A stretch of 64,000 bases of DNA from Candidatus Izemoplasma sp. (GTDB lineage Bacteria; Bacillota_I; Bacilli_A; Izemoplasmatales; Izemoplasmataceae). Below, in pieces: positions 7,180 through 16,399 of this stretch. Each line of letters opens with the position of its first letter. Position 1 is the first letter of the stretch. Position numbers and translations under genes: made by a program. The notes under the pieces are model-generated. The model was not told the origin of the DNA and searched no databases. It saw nothing but the letters and a program-made list of their open reading frames with translations. The DNA lies in the NCBI GenBank assembly GCA_018402725.1, contig JAGYII010000004.1:1-64000 (forward strand), in the 5' to 3' direction.

Positions 7180-8568
7180 ATGGACGAAAAAATATGGTTA
7201 GTTAAAAACCCTTATACTGACCTTGTTAAAGCGAATAAAACCACCTGTATTAAACGCCTAGAAGGACTCTTAAGAATCCCCAGTGTCCTTGATTATTTCG
7301 ACCCCAGCCGTGAAGCCCCCTTTGGCGAAGGCATTCAAGAAGCCTTAGACTATATGTTAAACCTTGCTAAAAAAGATGGTTTTGTGACCAAAAATGTAAA
7401 CAACTATGCGGCCCACATTGAATTTGGTGAAGGCGAAGAAATCTTAGGAATCCTTTGTCACTTAGATGTGGTTCCTGCCCACAAAAATGGGAAATGGGTG
7501 AACGATCCATTTGACCCCACGACGCGGGATGGAAAAATCTATGCCCGGGGCGCGATGGATGATAAGGGCCCAACGATGGCCGCGTACATGGCACTAAAAT
7601 TACTCAGAGATGAAGTCAAAGACTTTAACCCTAAAAAACGGATTCGGCTTATCTTAGGGACCGATGAAGAAACCGGATGGCGTGGCTTAGCGGAATACTT
7701 TAAAACCGAAGAGGTCCCTACCATTGGGTTTGCCCCAGATGCTTCTTTCCCGCTTATTTACGGTGAAAAAGGGATTTTTATGTTTACCTTTGAAACCACC
7801 TACGCTGAGGATGAGTTAGTTGAATTTTATAGTGGTGAACGGAGTAACGTCGTCCCAGGAGAAGCCCGGGCCGTCTTAAATGTAGACTTAAAAGATCTCT
7901 TTTTAAGATACCTCGATGAAAACGACTACACCGGAAGTGTTGAAGGGGATACCTACATCATGAAGGGTAAAGATGCTCACGCGATGGCCCCTGATTTAGG
8001 CGTAAATGCGGCTTACTTACTCGCCCAATTTTTAGCTAAACACATCGATAATCCCTACTTAAAAATCATTAATGAGGTCCTTTTATTTGACCACAATGCA
8101 GAAAATTTAGGGATTGATTTTTACGATGAAGAAATGAAATCGCTCACCATGAATAATGGAATTTTCCGTTATCATGCGGATGAAGCCCGGATTGACTTTA
8201 ATTGTCGATTCCCCAAAGGATTTGTATTAGAACAGGCTGAAAAAGTTTTACATGAAGTGGCTCAAAAATATGGATTTACCTACCGGAATGACTATGTTAG
8301 AAAAGTCCATTATGTCGACCCCAATGATGAACTCGTTCAAACCTTATATAACGTCTACAAAGAGGGCACTGGTGATACTGAAAACCTTCCTTTTACCATT
8401 GGAGGTGGCACCTATGCCCGGGCGATTCCTCATGGCGTAGCCTTTGGGATGGGATTTCCAGGACGCTCTGATGTAGCGCACCAAGCTAATGAATATGTCC
8501 ATATTGAAGATTATTTATCCGGAACAATGCTTTATATGGCGGCAATTAAGCGTTTAACAGGCAATTAA
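7180..8568 (+). CDS. pepV: Dipeptidase PepV (M20 family)
   Basis: A zinc dipeptidase of 462 residues that completes peptide breakdown in the cytosol. M20 signatures are LCHLDVVP with the first zinc histidine, ARGAMDDKGP with the bridging Asp, the catalytic/zinc pair in TDEETGWRG, DASFPLIYGEKG typical of PepV, and a C-terminal zinc His in SDVAHQANEY. SD AGGTGA precedes the ATG. trmB follows after 3 nt and an M42 peptidase after that, so these are probably one transcript. Confidence 0.95.
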   Translation: MDEKIWLVKNPYTDLVKANKTTCIKRLEGLLRIPSVLDYFDPSREAPFGEGIQEALDYMLNLAKKDGFVTKNVNNYAAHIEFGEGEEILGILCHLDVVPAHKNGKWVNDPFDPTTRDGKIYARGAMDDKGPTMAAYMALKLLRDEVKDFNPKKRIRLILGTDEETGWRGLAEYFKTEEVPTIGFAPDASFPLIYGEKGIFMFTFETTYAEDELVEFYSGERSNVVPGEARAVLNVDLKDLFLRYLDENDYTGSVEGDTYIMKGKDAHAMAPDLGVNAAYLLAQFLAKHIDNPYLKIINEVLLFDHNAENLGIDFYDEEMKSLTMNNGIFRYHADEARIDFNCRFPKGFVLEQAEKVLHEVAQKYGFTYRNDYVRKVHYVDPNDELVQTLYNVYKEGTGDTENLPFTIGGGTYARAIPHGVAFGMGFPGRSDVAHQANEYVHIEDYLSGTMLYMAAIKRLTGN

Positions 8569-8571
8569 TTT

Positions 8572-9204
8572 ATGCGTTTACGAGCCGATCAAAACGCGAA
8601 AGATAAATTATTAAAAGAAAAAGGGCTGGTTTCTTTTTTTGAAAAAGAAGATGCCCAGAACGTTTTACCCCTCGCTCCCGGTCAAACCCCGATCGCTCTT
8701 GAGATTGGATGTGGCAAAGGGGGCTTTGTGATTCAACACGCTAAACACCATCCTGAATTTTTTTATTTTGCCTTAGAAAAAATTGAAACAATCTTAGTTA
8801 AAGCCTTAAAAAAATATCATCGTGCACCGGTGCCAAATATTCATTATTTACGGGCTGATGCTCATCAACTTACTGAATTATTTAGCCCGTCGTCCCTGGC
8901 TCAAATTTATTTAAATTTTTCAGATCCATGGCCGAAAAATCGTCATGAAAAAAGACGGCTGACGCACCCGTCCTTATTGAAGGTCTATCACTCCTTATTA
9001 ATTCCAAGGGGAGAGATTCATTTAAAAACCGATAACCGCTCTTTCTTTCATTACTCGTTAGTGACGCTTCAAGCCCATGGGTTTGAGATTCAGTCATTCA
9101 CCCGCGATTTATACCAAGACCCTAAAGACAATATTCCGACCGAATTTGAAGAAAAGTTTCGTGATCAGATGCCGATTCATCGTTTGATCGCGGTCAAGAG
9201 GTAA
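8572..9204 (+). CDS. trmB: tRNA (guanine46-N7)-methyltransferase
   Basis: A 210-residue Rossmann methyltransferase making m7G46 in tRNA. The SAM loop EIGCGKGGF is at 44-52 and the TrmB signature DPWPKNRHEKRR at 118-129. The start MRLRAD is canonical. It has no clear SD and lies 3 nt behind pepV, so initiation probably depends on coupling. The next gene starts 2 nt after its stop. Confidence 0.95.
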   Translation: MRLRADQNAKDKLLKEKGLVSFFEKEDAQNVLPLAPGQTPIALEIGCGKGGFVIQHAKHHPEFFYFALEKIETILVKALKKYHRAPVPNIHYLRADAHQLTELFSPSSLAQIYLNFSDPWPKNRHEKRRLTHPSLLKVYHSLLIPRGEIHLKTDNRSFFHYSLVTLQAHGFEIQSFTRDLYQDPKDNIPTEFEEKFRDQMPIHRLIAVKR

Positions 9205-9206
9205 TT

Positions 9207-10271
9207 ATGGATTCACTGTATAAAGATTTACTAGAACTTCCGGCCGCTCCGAGTTTTGAAAAACCGGTGCGAGACTATATGCGTAAAGTGATGGAGTCTT
9301 ATCAGGTCCCAATCCATCAAGATAAACTCGGCTCAATCTTTGCCCAGGTCAACCCAGGGGCTAAAGGTCCTCGTGTCATGGTGGCGGGCCATATGGATGA
9401 AGTCGGTGGATTAGTCGTTGGAGTGACCAAACAAGGTCTCATTAAATTGATGGCCTTAGGCGGGATGAACGGGGATGTCTTTTTATCCCAGCGGATGAAT
9501 ATCATCACGGATGAAGGCATCATTCCCGGGGTGACAGCGTCCAAACCTCCGCACTTAACGCGCGGAGATACGACAACGCCCCCGGCGATTAAATTTGAAG
9601 ATTTACTTTTAGACATTGGCGCCGATAGTGAAGAACACGCGAAAGAACTCGGTGTTAAAATCGGTCAACAAGTCATTTCAGAAAACCAGTACACAGTCTC
9701 TAAAGACGGAAAAAAGATATTTTCAAAAGCCTGGGATAACCGCTTTGGAGCGGGAATGGCTCTTGACTTACTTAAAACGCTTCATCAAGAACCGCTTGAT
9801 TGCGAACTTTTTGTGGGGGCCACCGTCCAAGAAGAAGTCGGCTTAAGAGGGGCTCAAACCGCCACTTATATGCTTGAACCAGATATCTTTATTGCGGTGG
9901 ATGCTTCCCCGTGTGCCGATGTATTCGGTGGTGATGATGTCTCAGGGCATTTAGGAAAAGGGTTTTTAGTTCGTTTTGTTGATCCAGTGGCCTTGATGCA
10001 TCAAGGCATTAAAAAACACATATTAGAGGTGGCTGACCACCATAAAATTAAATACCAACATTATCAATCCAAAGGCGGCACCGATGCGGCCAAGGCTCAA
10101 CTTTCCCAGTCAGGGGTTGTTGTCGCCACGATTGGGATGCCAGCCCGGTATATTCATTCAAACACCTCCATGATTCATCTTGATGATTATCAAGCGGTCA
10201 AAGATATGTTGGTGGCCTTGATTAAATCGATTAACGAAAAAACCTATCAAACCATTCAAGCAAACGTATAA
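9207..10271 (+). CDS. M42-family glutamyl/leucyl aminopeptidase
   Basis: A 354-residue di-metal aminopeptidase of the FrvX/YsdC type; such enzymes form large tetrahedral assemblies trimming peptides in the cytosol. Metal and catalytic residues can be placed: H62 and D64 in AGHMDEVGG, D177 in WDNRFGAG, E209/E210 in QEEVGLRG, D232 in VDASP, and a C-terminal His in RYIHSN. Third gene of the pepV-trmB-M42 group. Specificity cannot be told from sequence. Confidence 0.9.
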   Translation: MDSLYKDLLELPAAPSFEKPVRDYMRKVMESYQVPIHQDKLGSIFAQVNPGAKGPRVMVAGHMDEVGGLVVGVTKQGLIKLMALGGMNGDVFLSQRMNIITDEGIIPGVTASKPPHLTRGDTTTPPAIKFEDLLLDIGADSEEHAKELGVKIGQQVISENQYTVSKDGKKIFSKAWDNRFGAGMALDLLKTLHQEPLDCELFVGATVQEEVGLRGAQTATYMLEPDIFIAVDASPCADVFGGDDVSGHLGKGFLVRFVDPVALMHQGIKKHILEVADHHKIKYQHYQSKGGTDAAKAQLSQSGVVVATIGMPARYIHSNTSMIHLDDYQAVKDMLVALIKSINEKTYQTIQANV

Positions 10272-10328
10272 TAAAATTGTAGCTGAAAAATAGGGGACCT
10301 TAACCGGCCTAAAATTTGGAGGAAACAA

Positions 10329-10916
10329 ATGCGCCGTACTACCTTAGAGCTCACCACGCTCGGTCTTTTTGGAGCCATCATTACACTCATGGCTTTTGTT
10401 CCACAGTTTGGATTTATCACCTTTGGTTTCGTTGCCCTCACAATTATCCACATTCCCGTTTTGATTGGTGGATTCTTTGGGGGTCAAAAAGTGACCCTAG
10501 GGCTAGCCCTTATCTTTGGATTGGCCTCGATGTCACAAGCCTTAATTAGACCGGTCACATTTGTTGATATTTTATTTCAAAATCCATTTGTTTCCGTTTT
10601 ACCGAGGGTTTTATTTGGCGTTTCAATTGTTTATTTAACGCTTCTTTTTAAGAAAATATTTAAAAATCGTTATTGGATAGCGATGAGTACGTTTGGAATC
10701 AGTACCCTCCTTCATACGTTATTTGTCTTATCGAGTATTTATGTATTTTCGCCTTTTTTTAGTAATTTAAGCGCCTTTGCGGATACGACTCCTTTTTGGC
10801 CTTTAATCACGAGTGTGATGGCTGCGAATGGTGTATTTGAAGTGATCGCTGCGATTGCCATTGCGGCTCCAATCGCCGTTAGAATTGGTGGGGCAAATCC
10901 CTTTTCGGAGATTTAA
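10329..10916 (+). CDS. ECF transporter S component, probably pantothenate (PanT-like)
   Basis: An integral membrane protein of 195 residues with about five to six hydrophobic segments, the profile of a substrate-binding S subunit that docks on a shared EcfAAT module. The IHIPVLIGGFFGG and PRVLFGV stretches resemble the COG4684/PanT group. The next gene, pantothenate kinase coaX, overlaps it by one base (TAATG), which supports pantothenate as substrate. SD GGAGGAAA is good. No EcfA/T gene lies in the window. Family call firm, substrate inferred. Confidence 0.75.
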   Translation: MRRTTLELTTLGLFGAIITLMAFVPQFGFITFGFVALTIIHIPVLIGGFFGGQKVTLGLALIFGLASMSQALIRPVTFVDILFQNPFVSVLPRVLFGVSIVYLTLLFKKIFKNRYWIAMSTFGISTLLHTLFVLSSIYVFSPFFSNLSAFADTTPFWPLITSVMAANGVFEVIAAIAIAAPIAVRIGGANPFSEI

Positions 10917-11644
10917 TGTTATTAACGATTGATATAGGAAATTCAAACATTGAACTTTGTTTACATCAAACCCCTTGGCAAACCGCTCGCTTTGAAACGG
11001 ACAAAAAACGGTCAAGTGACGAATACTATCAACGGCTTAAGCCGTATTTAAATGACGTTGATACGGTCGTCATCTCAAGCGTGGTTCCTTCGTTGATGCC
11101 GGTTTTTAATACCTTATTTAAGCAGTATTTGAATATTGAGGTTTTGTGGGTCGGTCCAGGCGTTAAGACCGGGATTAAATTACCGACCGAAAATCCCAAA
11201 GAAGTCGGGGCCGATTTAGTAAGTGTCGCGGCGGGAGTGGTCGATAAATATGGGCCTCATGCCATTATTATTGATATGGGTACAGCGACCACGGTAAGCC
11301 TCGTTAAAAATAGTGCTTTAGAAGGAGTTTCCATCATGATTGGTCTTGACAGTGCAAAAGAGGCCTTGATTGATAAAACCGCGCTTTTACCAGATTTTGT
11401 GTATCAACTGCCCAAACGTCCGATTGGAGATACAACGTTATCGGCATTAAACGCAGGTTTTTTGTATGGCCATTTCTATCAAATAGATGGATTTGTGGAA
11501 GCGTTAAAAGAAGCTAATATGAACATTATCATTACCGGTGGAGCGGCCATCATGATTCGCTCCTTATTAAAAGACAACTACATTTACGATCCTACCATTA
11601 TCCACCATGGTCTTTCGGTCATTTCTCAAAAGAATACTCGTTGA
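10916..11644 (+). CDS. coaX: Type III pantothenate kinase
   Basis: First step of CoA synthesis from pantothenate. A 242-residue ASKHA-fold kinase with the phosphate loop TIDIGNSN (4-11), a VVISSVVPS segment, the catalytic/ribose Asp in IIDMGTATT (near 120), and ITGGAA near the C-terminus. It overlaps the PanT-like gene by one base, forming an uptake-plus-phosphorylation pair; coaE for the last step is at 15.4 kb. The acpP promoter begins just before the end of its stop codon. Confidence 0.95.
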   Translation: MLLTIDIGNSNIELCLHQTPWQTARFETDKKRSSDEYYQRLKPYLNDVDTVVISSVVPSLMPVFNTLFKQYLNIEVLWVGPGVKTGIKLPTENPKEVGADLVSVAAGVVDKYGPHAIIIDMGTATTVSLVKNSALEGVSIMIGLDSAKEALIDKTALLPDFVYQLPKRPIGDTTLSALNAGFLYGHFYQIDGFVEALKEANMNIIITGGAAIMIRSLLKDNYIYDPTIIHHGLSVISQKNTR

Positions 11645-11670
11645 CAAATCTTTTCATGGGTGTATATAAT
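11641..11670 (+). promoter_or_regulatory. Promoter of acpP
   Basis: TTGACA, 18 bp, TATAAT; consensus hexamers, 27 nt before the ATG, consistent with high expression. Confidence 0.85.
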
Positions 11671-11696
11671 AAAACAAATCATTTAAGGAGACCCAT

Positions 11697-11924
11697 ATGT
11701 TAGAAAAAGTTCGGGGCATCATTGCAAATGAATTAGGCGTCGATGCAGATACCATTACAGAAGATTCTCATATTATTGATGACCTCGGTGCGGACTCATT
11801 GGATGCTGTAGAACTCATCATGGCATTAGAAGAAGCTTTTGACATCGAAATTGATGATGATTCTGCCAGTGAAATATTGACGGTCCAAGATATTCTCGAC
11901 TACTTAGAAACAGTGGTAGATTAA
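11697..11924 (+). CDS. acpP: Acyl carrier protein
   Basis: A 75-residue acidic four-helix carrier; the phosphopantetheine serine is S34 in [12 protein letters not shown]. It presents acyl chains to lipid synthesis enzymes such as PlsX (41.8 kb). Unusually for Bacillota it stands alone, with its own consensus promoter and a strong terminator, not in a fab cluster. SD AAGGAGA. Confidence 0.97.
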   Translation: MLEKVRGIIANELGVDADTITEDSHIIDDLGADSLDAVELIMALEEAFDIEIDDDSASEILTVQDILDYLETVVD

Positions 11925-11930
11925 CGTTAA

Positions 11931-11958
11931 AACTCAGCCTCGGCTGAGTCTTTTTTTT
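11931..11958 (+). terminator. Terminator after acpP
   Basis: ACTCAGC, loop CTCG, GCTGAGT, then eight T. Confidence 0.9.
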
Positions 11959-11966
11959 GTCAAATA

Positions 11967-11975
11967 TGATACAAT
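11967..11975 (+). promoter_or_regulatory. Extended -10 of polA
   Basis: TGATACAAT, 25 nt before the ATG. Any -35 would fall in the acpP terminator and is not convincing. Confidence 0.5.
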
Positions 11976-12000
11976 AGGGCCACGTTGAAACGAGGTTAGA

Positions 12001-14592
12001 ATGTCTAAATTACTTTTAATTGATGGCTCTAATATGATGTTTAAAGCCTACTATGGCACGGCCTATGGTGGTCCTTTAATGCAACGCAGCGACGGGCTTT
12101 ATACCAATGCCTTGTTTGGGCTATCCAACATCTTAAATAAAGTCTTAAAAGAAGGCTATTCGCATGTCGTCGTGGCTTTTGATGATGGCAAAGAAACCCA
12201 CCGGCATTTAAGTTATGATGCTTATAAGGCGGGCCGCGCTAAAATGCCTGAAGAATTTAAAATGCAACTGCCTTATATCGATGAATTGATTCATCATTTA
12301 GGGCTTTTTTCATACCAACATAAAGCCCTTGAAGCCGATGATATTATCGCCACTCTAGCCAAACGCTATTACCATGACTTTGAGGCCATCGAAATCATGT
12401 CGAGTGATAAAGATTTATATCAGCTCCTTAATGATAAAGTCGTCCTAAAAGTGACCCAAAATGGGGCTAAAGATAAAGCCTTTTTCACCCCAGAAGACCT
12501 CCATGAAAAGTGGGGAATCAAGCCTCATCAAGTGGCCGATTTGAAAGGCCTGATGGGGGATAGCTCTGATAATTTACCTGGGGTCCCTGGGGTCGGTGAA
12601 AAAACAGCCCTTAAACTGCTTCAAACCTATGGCGATTTAGAAACCCTATTTCAAAACATCAATGAGATCACGGGAAAACTCAAAGAACGCCTTATTGAGC
12701 ATCAAAAGGATGCGTTTAGATGGAAAGAGATGGCCCGTTTAATTGAGGATTATCCGCTTGAATTTGGCTTAGATGCATTTAAATATCAGGGCCATAAAGA
12801 ATCCTTAGCGTCGTTTTACCAAACCTTTGAGTTTCATTCGCTTCTCCGTAAATTAGACGTCCCACTTAAGCCAGTTGAAGCCGTAAAGGCGGTTTCATTT
12901 GGGGTCTTAAAAAATGAAAAAACCGCAATAGTTTTAGAATATTTTGGCGATCATTATCATGACACGACGCCGCTAGGTTTTGGTTGTTATCAAAATGATA
13001 CAGCCACCTATTTACCGTTTGATGAAGCCTTAAAAAACCAAGCATTTCTTGATTTACTTAATAGTAAAACCCCCAAACTCACCTATGACGTCAAAGCCTT
13101 GAAAGTCATCTTAAGTAATCACCAAATCCCGCTAGATGGCTTTATTTATGACGCTTTATTAGCCTCATATGTGGTGGATCCTAATAGTACTCAAAAAGAT
13201 TTTAAGACGATGATGATGTTTCATGACTTAGACACCGATGTTGCTTATGAGGAAGATATTTATGGAAAAGGGGCCAAAGCTCATATTCCAGAACATGAAA
13301 TTATCAAAGATCAGGCGATTCGCAAAGCCAAAGCCATTTATCAAACCGAACCGTTTTTTAAAGAACGTTTAGAATTAGCCGAGCAATCCGCCCTTTTTGA
13401 GACAATTGAAATGCCTTTAGCGGACGTCCTTGCGGACATGGAAATTAAAGGAATTGCGATTGATTTAGAAGTCTTAGACGCTTTCAATAAAGAACTTCAA
13501 GAAGAACTGGAAGCGCTCGAAGAAGCGATTTATTTTTCAGCCGGTGAAACCTTCAACATCAGCTCACCTAAACAACTTGGTGAAATTTTATTTGAACGTT
13601 TAGGCTTGCCCCACGGAAAAAAGACAAAAACGGGATATTCGACCAATATTGATGTTTTAAAAAAACTTGAGCACCAACACCCGATGGTGGCCGCCATCAT
13701 GCGTTACCGGACCTTATCTAAACTGCAGTCAACGTATGTAAACGGTCTGAGAGAAGCATCGAAAAAAGGAAGAATTCATACCATTTATAAACAGGCCCTC
13801 ACCCAAACAGGACGGCTTTCTTCAATCGAACCCAACTTACAAAATCTCCCAATTCGGACTGAAATCGGCTTCAAACTTCGCCAAGTCTTCAAAGCCGATG
13901 ATGGAGCGGTCCTCGTGGCGAGTGATTATTCCCAAATTGAACTTAGACTCCTCGCCCATTTTTCAAATGACCCGACCATGGTTGAAGCGTTTAATACCAA
14001 TCAAGACATCCATACGATAACCGCCCAAAAAGTCTTCCAAAAAGAAACCATTAAACCGGAAGAACGGCGGATGGCTAAAGCGGTTAATTTTGGAATCATT
14101 TATGGCCAATCGAGTTGGGGTCTTTCTGAAGAACTTGGGATTGGCGTCAAAGAGGCCGATGTTTTTATCAAACAATATTATCAAGATTTTAGTGCTATCA
14201 AAGGTACGCTTGATGGCTTTGTAGCGACGGCTTATGAAAAAGGCTATGTCACCACGATCTTAAACCGCCGGCGGTATATCAAAGAACTTTCTCAAAATAA
14301 CCCGATGCTTAAAGGCTTTGGGGAGAGAACCGCCATGAACGCTCCTTTGCAAGGGAGCGCGGCTGACATCATTAAAAAAGCCATGATTGAACTCCATCAA
14401 GCCTTCAAATCGCAAAACCTGAAGAGTTATATTAGTTTACAAATCCATGATGAACTCGTCTTAAATGTCCCTGAAGATGAAAAAGAAATTGTGATACAAT
14501 TAACGCAAAACAAGATGGAAAAGGTTATTGCATTGAAGGTTCCTTTGGCGGTGAATATCGCTCATGGAAAAACCCTATTTGAGGCTAAATAA
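12001..14592 (+). CDS. polA: DNA polymerase I
   Basis: An 863-residue repair and Okazaki-fragment polymerase. The N-terminal 5' nuclease domain spans about 1-290 (LIDGSNMMFKAYYG; LKGLMGDSSDNLPGVPGVGEKTA). A middle domain at about 300-470 has the proofreading fold but no Asp-x-Glu catalytic pair, so 3'-5' exonuclease is probably inactive, as in Bacillus. The polymerase domain has motif A SDYSQIELRLLAH, motif B RRMAKAVNFGIIYG and motif C IHDELVLNVP. The start has SD GAGG. mutM follows with a one-base overlap (TAATG), the conserved polA-mutM-coaE order. Confidence 0.97.
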   Translation: MSKLLLIDGSNMMFKAYYGTAYGGPLMQRSDGLYTNALFGLSNILNKVLKEGYSHVVVAFDDGKETHRHLSYDAYKAGRAKMPEEFKMQLPYIDELIHHLGLFSYQHKALEADDIIATLAKRYYHDFEAIEIMSSDKDLYQLLNDKVVLKVTQNGAKDKAFFTPEDLHEKWGIKPHQVADLKGLMGDSSDNLPGVPGVGEKTALKLLQTYGDLETLFQNINEITGKLKERLIEHQKDAFRWKEMARLIEDYPLEFGLDAFKYQGHKESLASFYQTFEFHSLLRKLDVPLKPVEAVKAVSFGVLKNEKTAIVLEYFGDHYHDTTPLGFGCYQNDTATYLPFDEALKNQAFLDLLNSKTPKLTYDVKALKVILSNHQIPLDGFIYDALLASYVVDPNSTQKDFKTMMMFHDLDTDVAYEEDIYGKGAKAHIPEHEIIKDQAIRKAKAIYQTEPFFKERLELAEQSALFETIEMPLADVLADMEIKGIAIDLEVLDAFNKELQEELEALEEAIYFSAGETFNISSPKQLGEILFERLGLPHGKKTKTGYSTNIDVLKKLEHQHPMVAAIMRYRTLSKLQSTYVNGLREASKKGRIHTIYKQALTQTGRLSSIEPNLQNLPIRTEIGFKLRQVFKADDGAVLVASDYSQIELRLLAHFSNDPTMVEAFNTNQDIHTITAQKVFQKETIKPEERRMAKAVNFGIIYGQSSWGLSEELGIGVKEADVFIKQYYQDFSAIKGTLDGFVATAYEKGYVTTILNRRRYIKELSQNNPMLKGFGERTAMNAPLQGSAADIIKKAMIELHQAFKSQNLKSYISLQIHDELVLNVPEDEKEIVIQLTQNKMEKVIALKVPLAVNIAHGKTLFEAK

Positions 14593-15416
14593 TGCCAGAA
14601 CTTCCTGAAGTTGAATCGGTCCGGGTCTCTTTAGAAGGCTTAATCCTTCACGACACCATCATTAAGAGTGACGTCTATTTAAGTAAGATGGTCAAAGCCC
14701 CGGCATTAAAAGATTTTATTGATCAAATTCAAAACCAAAAAATCGAAGCTCTTCATCGACGTGGAAAACACCTGATCATCGTCTTAAAAGATTATTTAAT
14801 GATGGTTCATTTAAGGATGGAAGGAAAGTTTTTCATCGATGACAAGCTAGAACCTAAAAAGAAGCACGAACATCTCCGCTTTTACTTAAAAAGTGGCCGG
14901 GTCTTAACTTATCAAGACGTTAGAACCTTTGGCACGTTTCATCTTTATCCCCATCAACCCTATGAAACCTTGCCGCCTCTATTAAAAGCGGGCCTTGAAC
15001 CCTTTGATGAAGCGTTCAATGCTTTATACTTAAAATCAAAACTTACAACCAAAACAACCGCGATTAAAGCCAGCCTTTTAGACCAAACCGTCTTACTAGG
15101 TCTTGGGAACATTTACGCAGATGAAGTATTATTTTCAGCAAAGGTTCACCCCTTAAAACCATCGAATAAAATTACTTATAAAAAGGTTGAAGCCTTGGCT
15201 GAGGCGTCAAAAGTGATTTTAGAAAAGGCGATTAAAGCGGGAGGCACCTTGATTAGGACGTATCATAATACGTTAGGGGTCGATGGGCTCTTTCAACTCC
15301 AACTCAACGTCCACACTAAAGTCAATCAACCATGTCCAAACTGTCAAACCCCTATTAAAAAAATTAGAGTGAGTGGACGTTCCACTTATTTTTGTCCCAC
15401 GTGTCAAAAGAGGTAA
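14592..15416 (+). CDS. mutM: Formamidopyrimidine-DNA glycosylase
   Basis: A base excision repair enzyme removing 8-oxoG and FaPy. 274 residues with the catalytic N-terminus PELPEVESV (Pro and Glu after Met removal), the lysine in RRGKHLII (near 57), the helix-two-turn-helix region with GLGNIYADE, and a C-terminal zinc finger with two CPxC-type cysteine pairs (CPNC near 246, CPTC near 269). Coupled to polA and followed by coaE. Confidence 0.97.
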   Translation: MPELPEVESVRVSLEGLILHDTIIKSDVYLSKMVKAPALKDFIDQIQNQKIEALHRRGKHLIIVLKDYLMMVHLRMEGKFFIDDKLEPKKKHEHLRFYLKSGRVLTYQDVRTFGTFHLYPHQPYETLPPLLKAGLEPFDEAFNALYLKSKLTTKTTAIKASLLDQTVLLGLGNIYADEVLFSAKVHPLKPSNKITYKKVEALAEASKVILEKAIKAGGTLIRTYHNTLGVDGLFQLQLNVHTKVNQPCPNCQTPIKKIRVSGRSTYFCPTCQKR

Positions 15417-15420
15417 ACTT

Positions 15421-16035
15421 ATGAGTTTAATTGTTGGATTAACGGGCGGCATTGCGACCGGTAAATCCACGGTCGCGCAGTTTTTTAAAGAAGAAAACAT
15501 CCCTGTGATTGAAACGGATCAGATTGCGAAAAGTGTGATGCAAAAAGGCTCAGCTATTTATCAGTCAGTGGTTGAGCATTTTGGTGAAGAGGTTTTACTG
15601 ACCAATTTAGAAATTAACCGAAAACTGCTGGGTCAGATGATTTTTGAAGACCCCAAAAAGCGGGAATTGTTAAATCAGCTCGTGCATCCTGCGGTTAGAA
15701 CCGTTATGCAAACTGAGATTGAGAAATACCGTTTAGAAGGAAAAAAACTGATTGTCGCAGACGTCCCTTTATTATTTGAGGCCGGATTTAATCATGAGAT
15801 GGACGTGACGTTGGTGGTTTGGACCGATGAATCCACACAGCTCAAACGTTTAATGTCCCGCGATGAGATTGATAAAGCCCTTGCTTCAATGAAAATTAAA
15901 GCGCAATTATCGTTAGCTGAGAAAAAATCAAAAGCTGATTATAGTCTTGATAATTCACACAGCATCCTCACGACTAAAAAAGCATTTCTTGAGATATTAA
16001 ACCAATTAAAGGAGCGCGCTGGATGGGAATTTTAG
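15421..16035 (+). CDS. coaE: Dephospho-CoA kinase
   Basis: Last step of CoA synthesis. A 204-residue P-loop kinase with GLTGGIATGKST (Walker A), the LID/CoA region VHPAVRTVM and DVPLLFEAGF. The ATG at 15421 is 4 nt after the mutM stop, with AGAGGT upstream; a longer frame from 15373 would overlap mutM's zinc finger and is rejected. The gene overlaps the next small gene by 13 nt. Confidence 0.95.
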   Translation: MSLIVGLTGGIATGKSTVAQFFKEENIPVIETDQIAKSVMQKGSAIYQSVVEHFGEEVLLTNLEINRKLLGQMIFEDPKKRELLNQLVHPAVRTVMQTEIEKYRLEGKKLIVADVPLLFEAGFNHEMDVTLVVWTDESTQLKRLMSRDEIDKALASMKIKAQLSLAEKKSKADYSLDNSHSILTTKKAFLEILNQLKERAGWEF

Positions 16036-16391
16036 ATTCGTTTAAAACCACATTTGAAACCAAAGAAAAACATCCTTTAAGAGAATTTCAAACCCATTAT
16101 TTCAGGGCGAATTTAAAAAACACAAAAGCGGCTTTAATTGAATTAGTGAAAGTCGAAAAATGGACGATTGAATCAGAAAATGATCGTTTTGGAGAGACCT
16201 TTATTCGGGGAAAAAAACATCATCTCATCATTACGATGATTCAAACGTCGCCCCAAGAAACCGCGGTTGATATTAAAGTCCAAGTGTATCAACTGATTGG
16301 TTTTAAAAAACCTCAAAAATACATTCAAAAAATCTATGCGTATTTAGGGAGTCAGTTAGCGGTTAAAGGAACCGGACTTAATCCGTCTTAA
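16023..16391 (+). CDS. Conserved-context small protein of unknown function
   Basis: A 122-residue basic cytosolic protein that I do not recognise. It looks like a compact alpha/beta domain: helix (TKAALIELVKVEKW), strand pair (ETFIRGKKHHLIITMIQ, AVDIKVQVYQLIGF) and a C-terminal helix (QKYIQKIYAYLGSQL). No cysteines, so it is not an NrdR-type zinc protein, although it fills the coaE-dnaB interval where nrdR lies in Bacillus. SD AAGGAG precedes an ATG that overlaps coaE by 13 nt, and dnaB follows 8 nt later. A genuine operon member; function unknown. Confidence 0.75.
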   Translation: MGILDSFKTTFETKEKHPLREFQTHYFRANLKNTKAALIELVKVEKWTIESENDRFGETFIRGKKHHLIITMIQTSPQETAVDIKVQVYQLIGFKKPQKYIQKIYAYLGSQLAVKGTGLNPS

Positions 16392-16399
16392 GGAGCATC

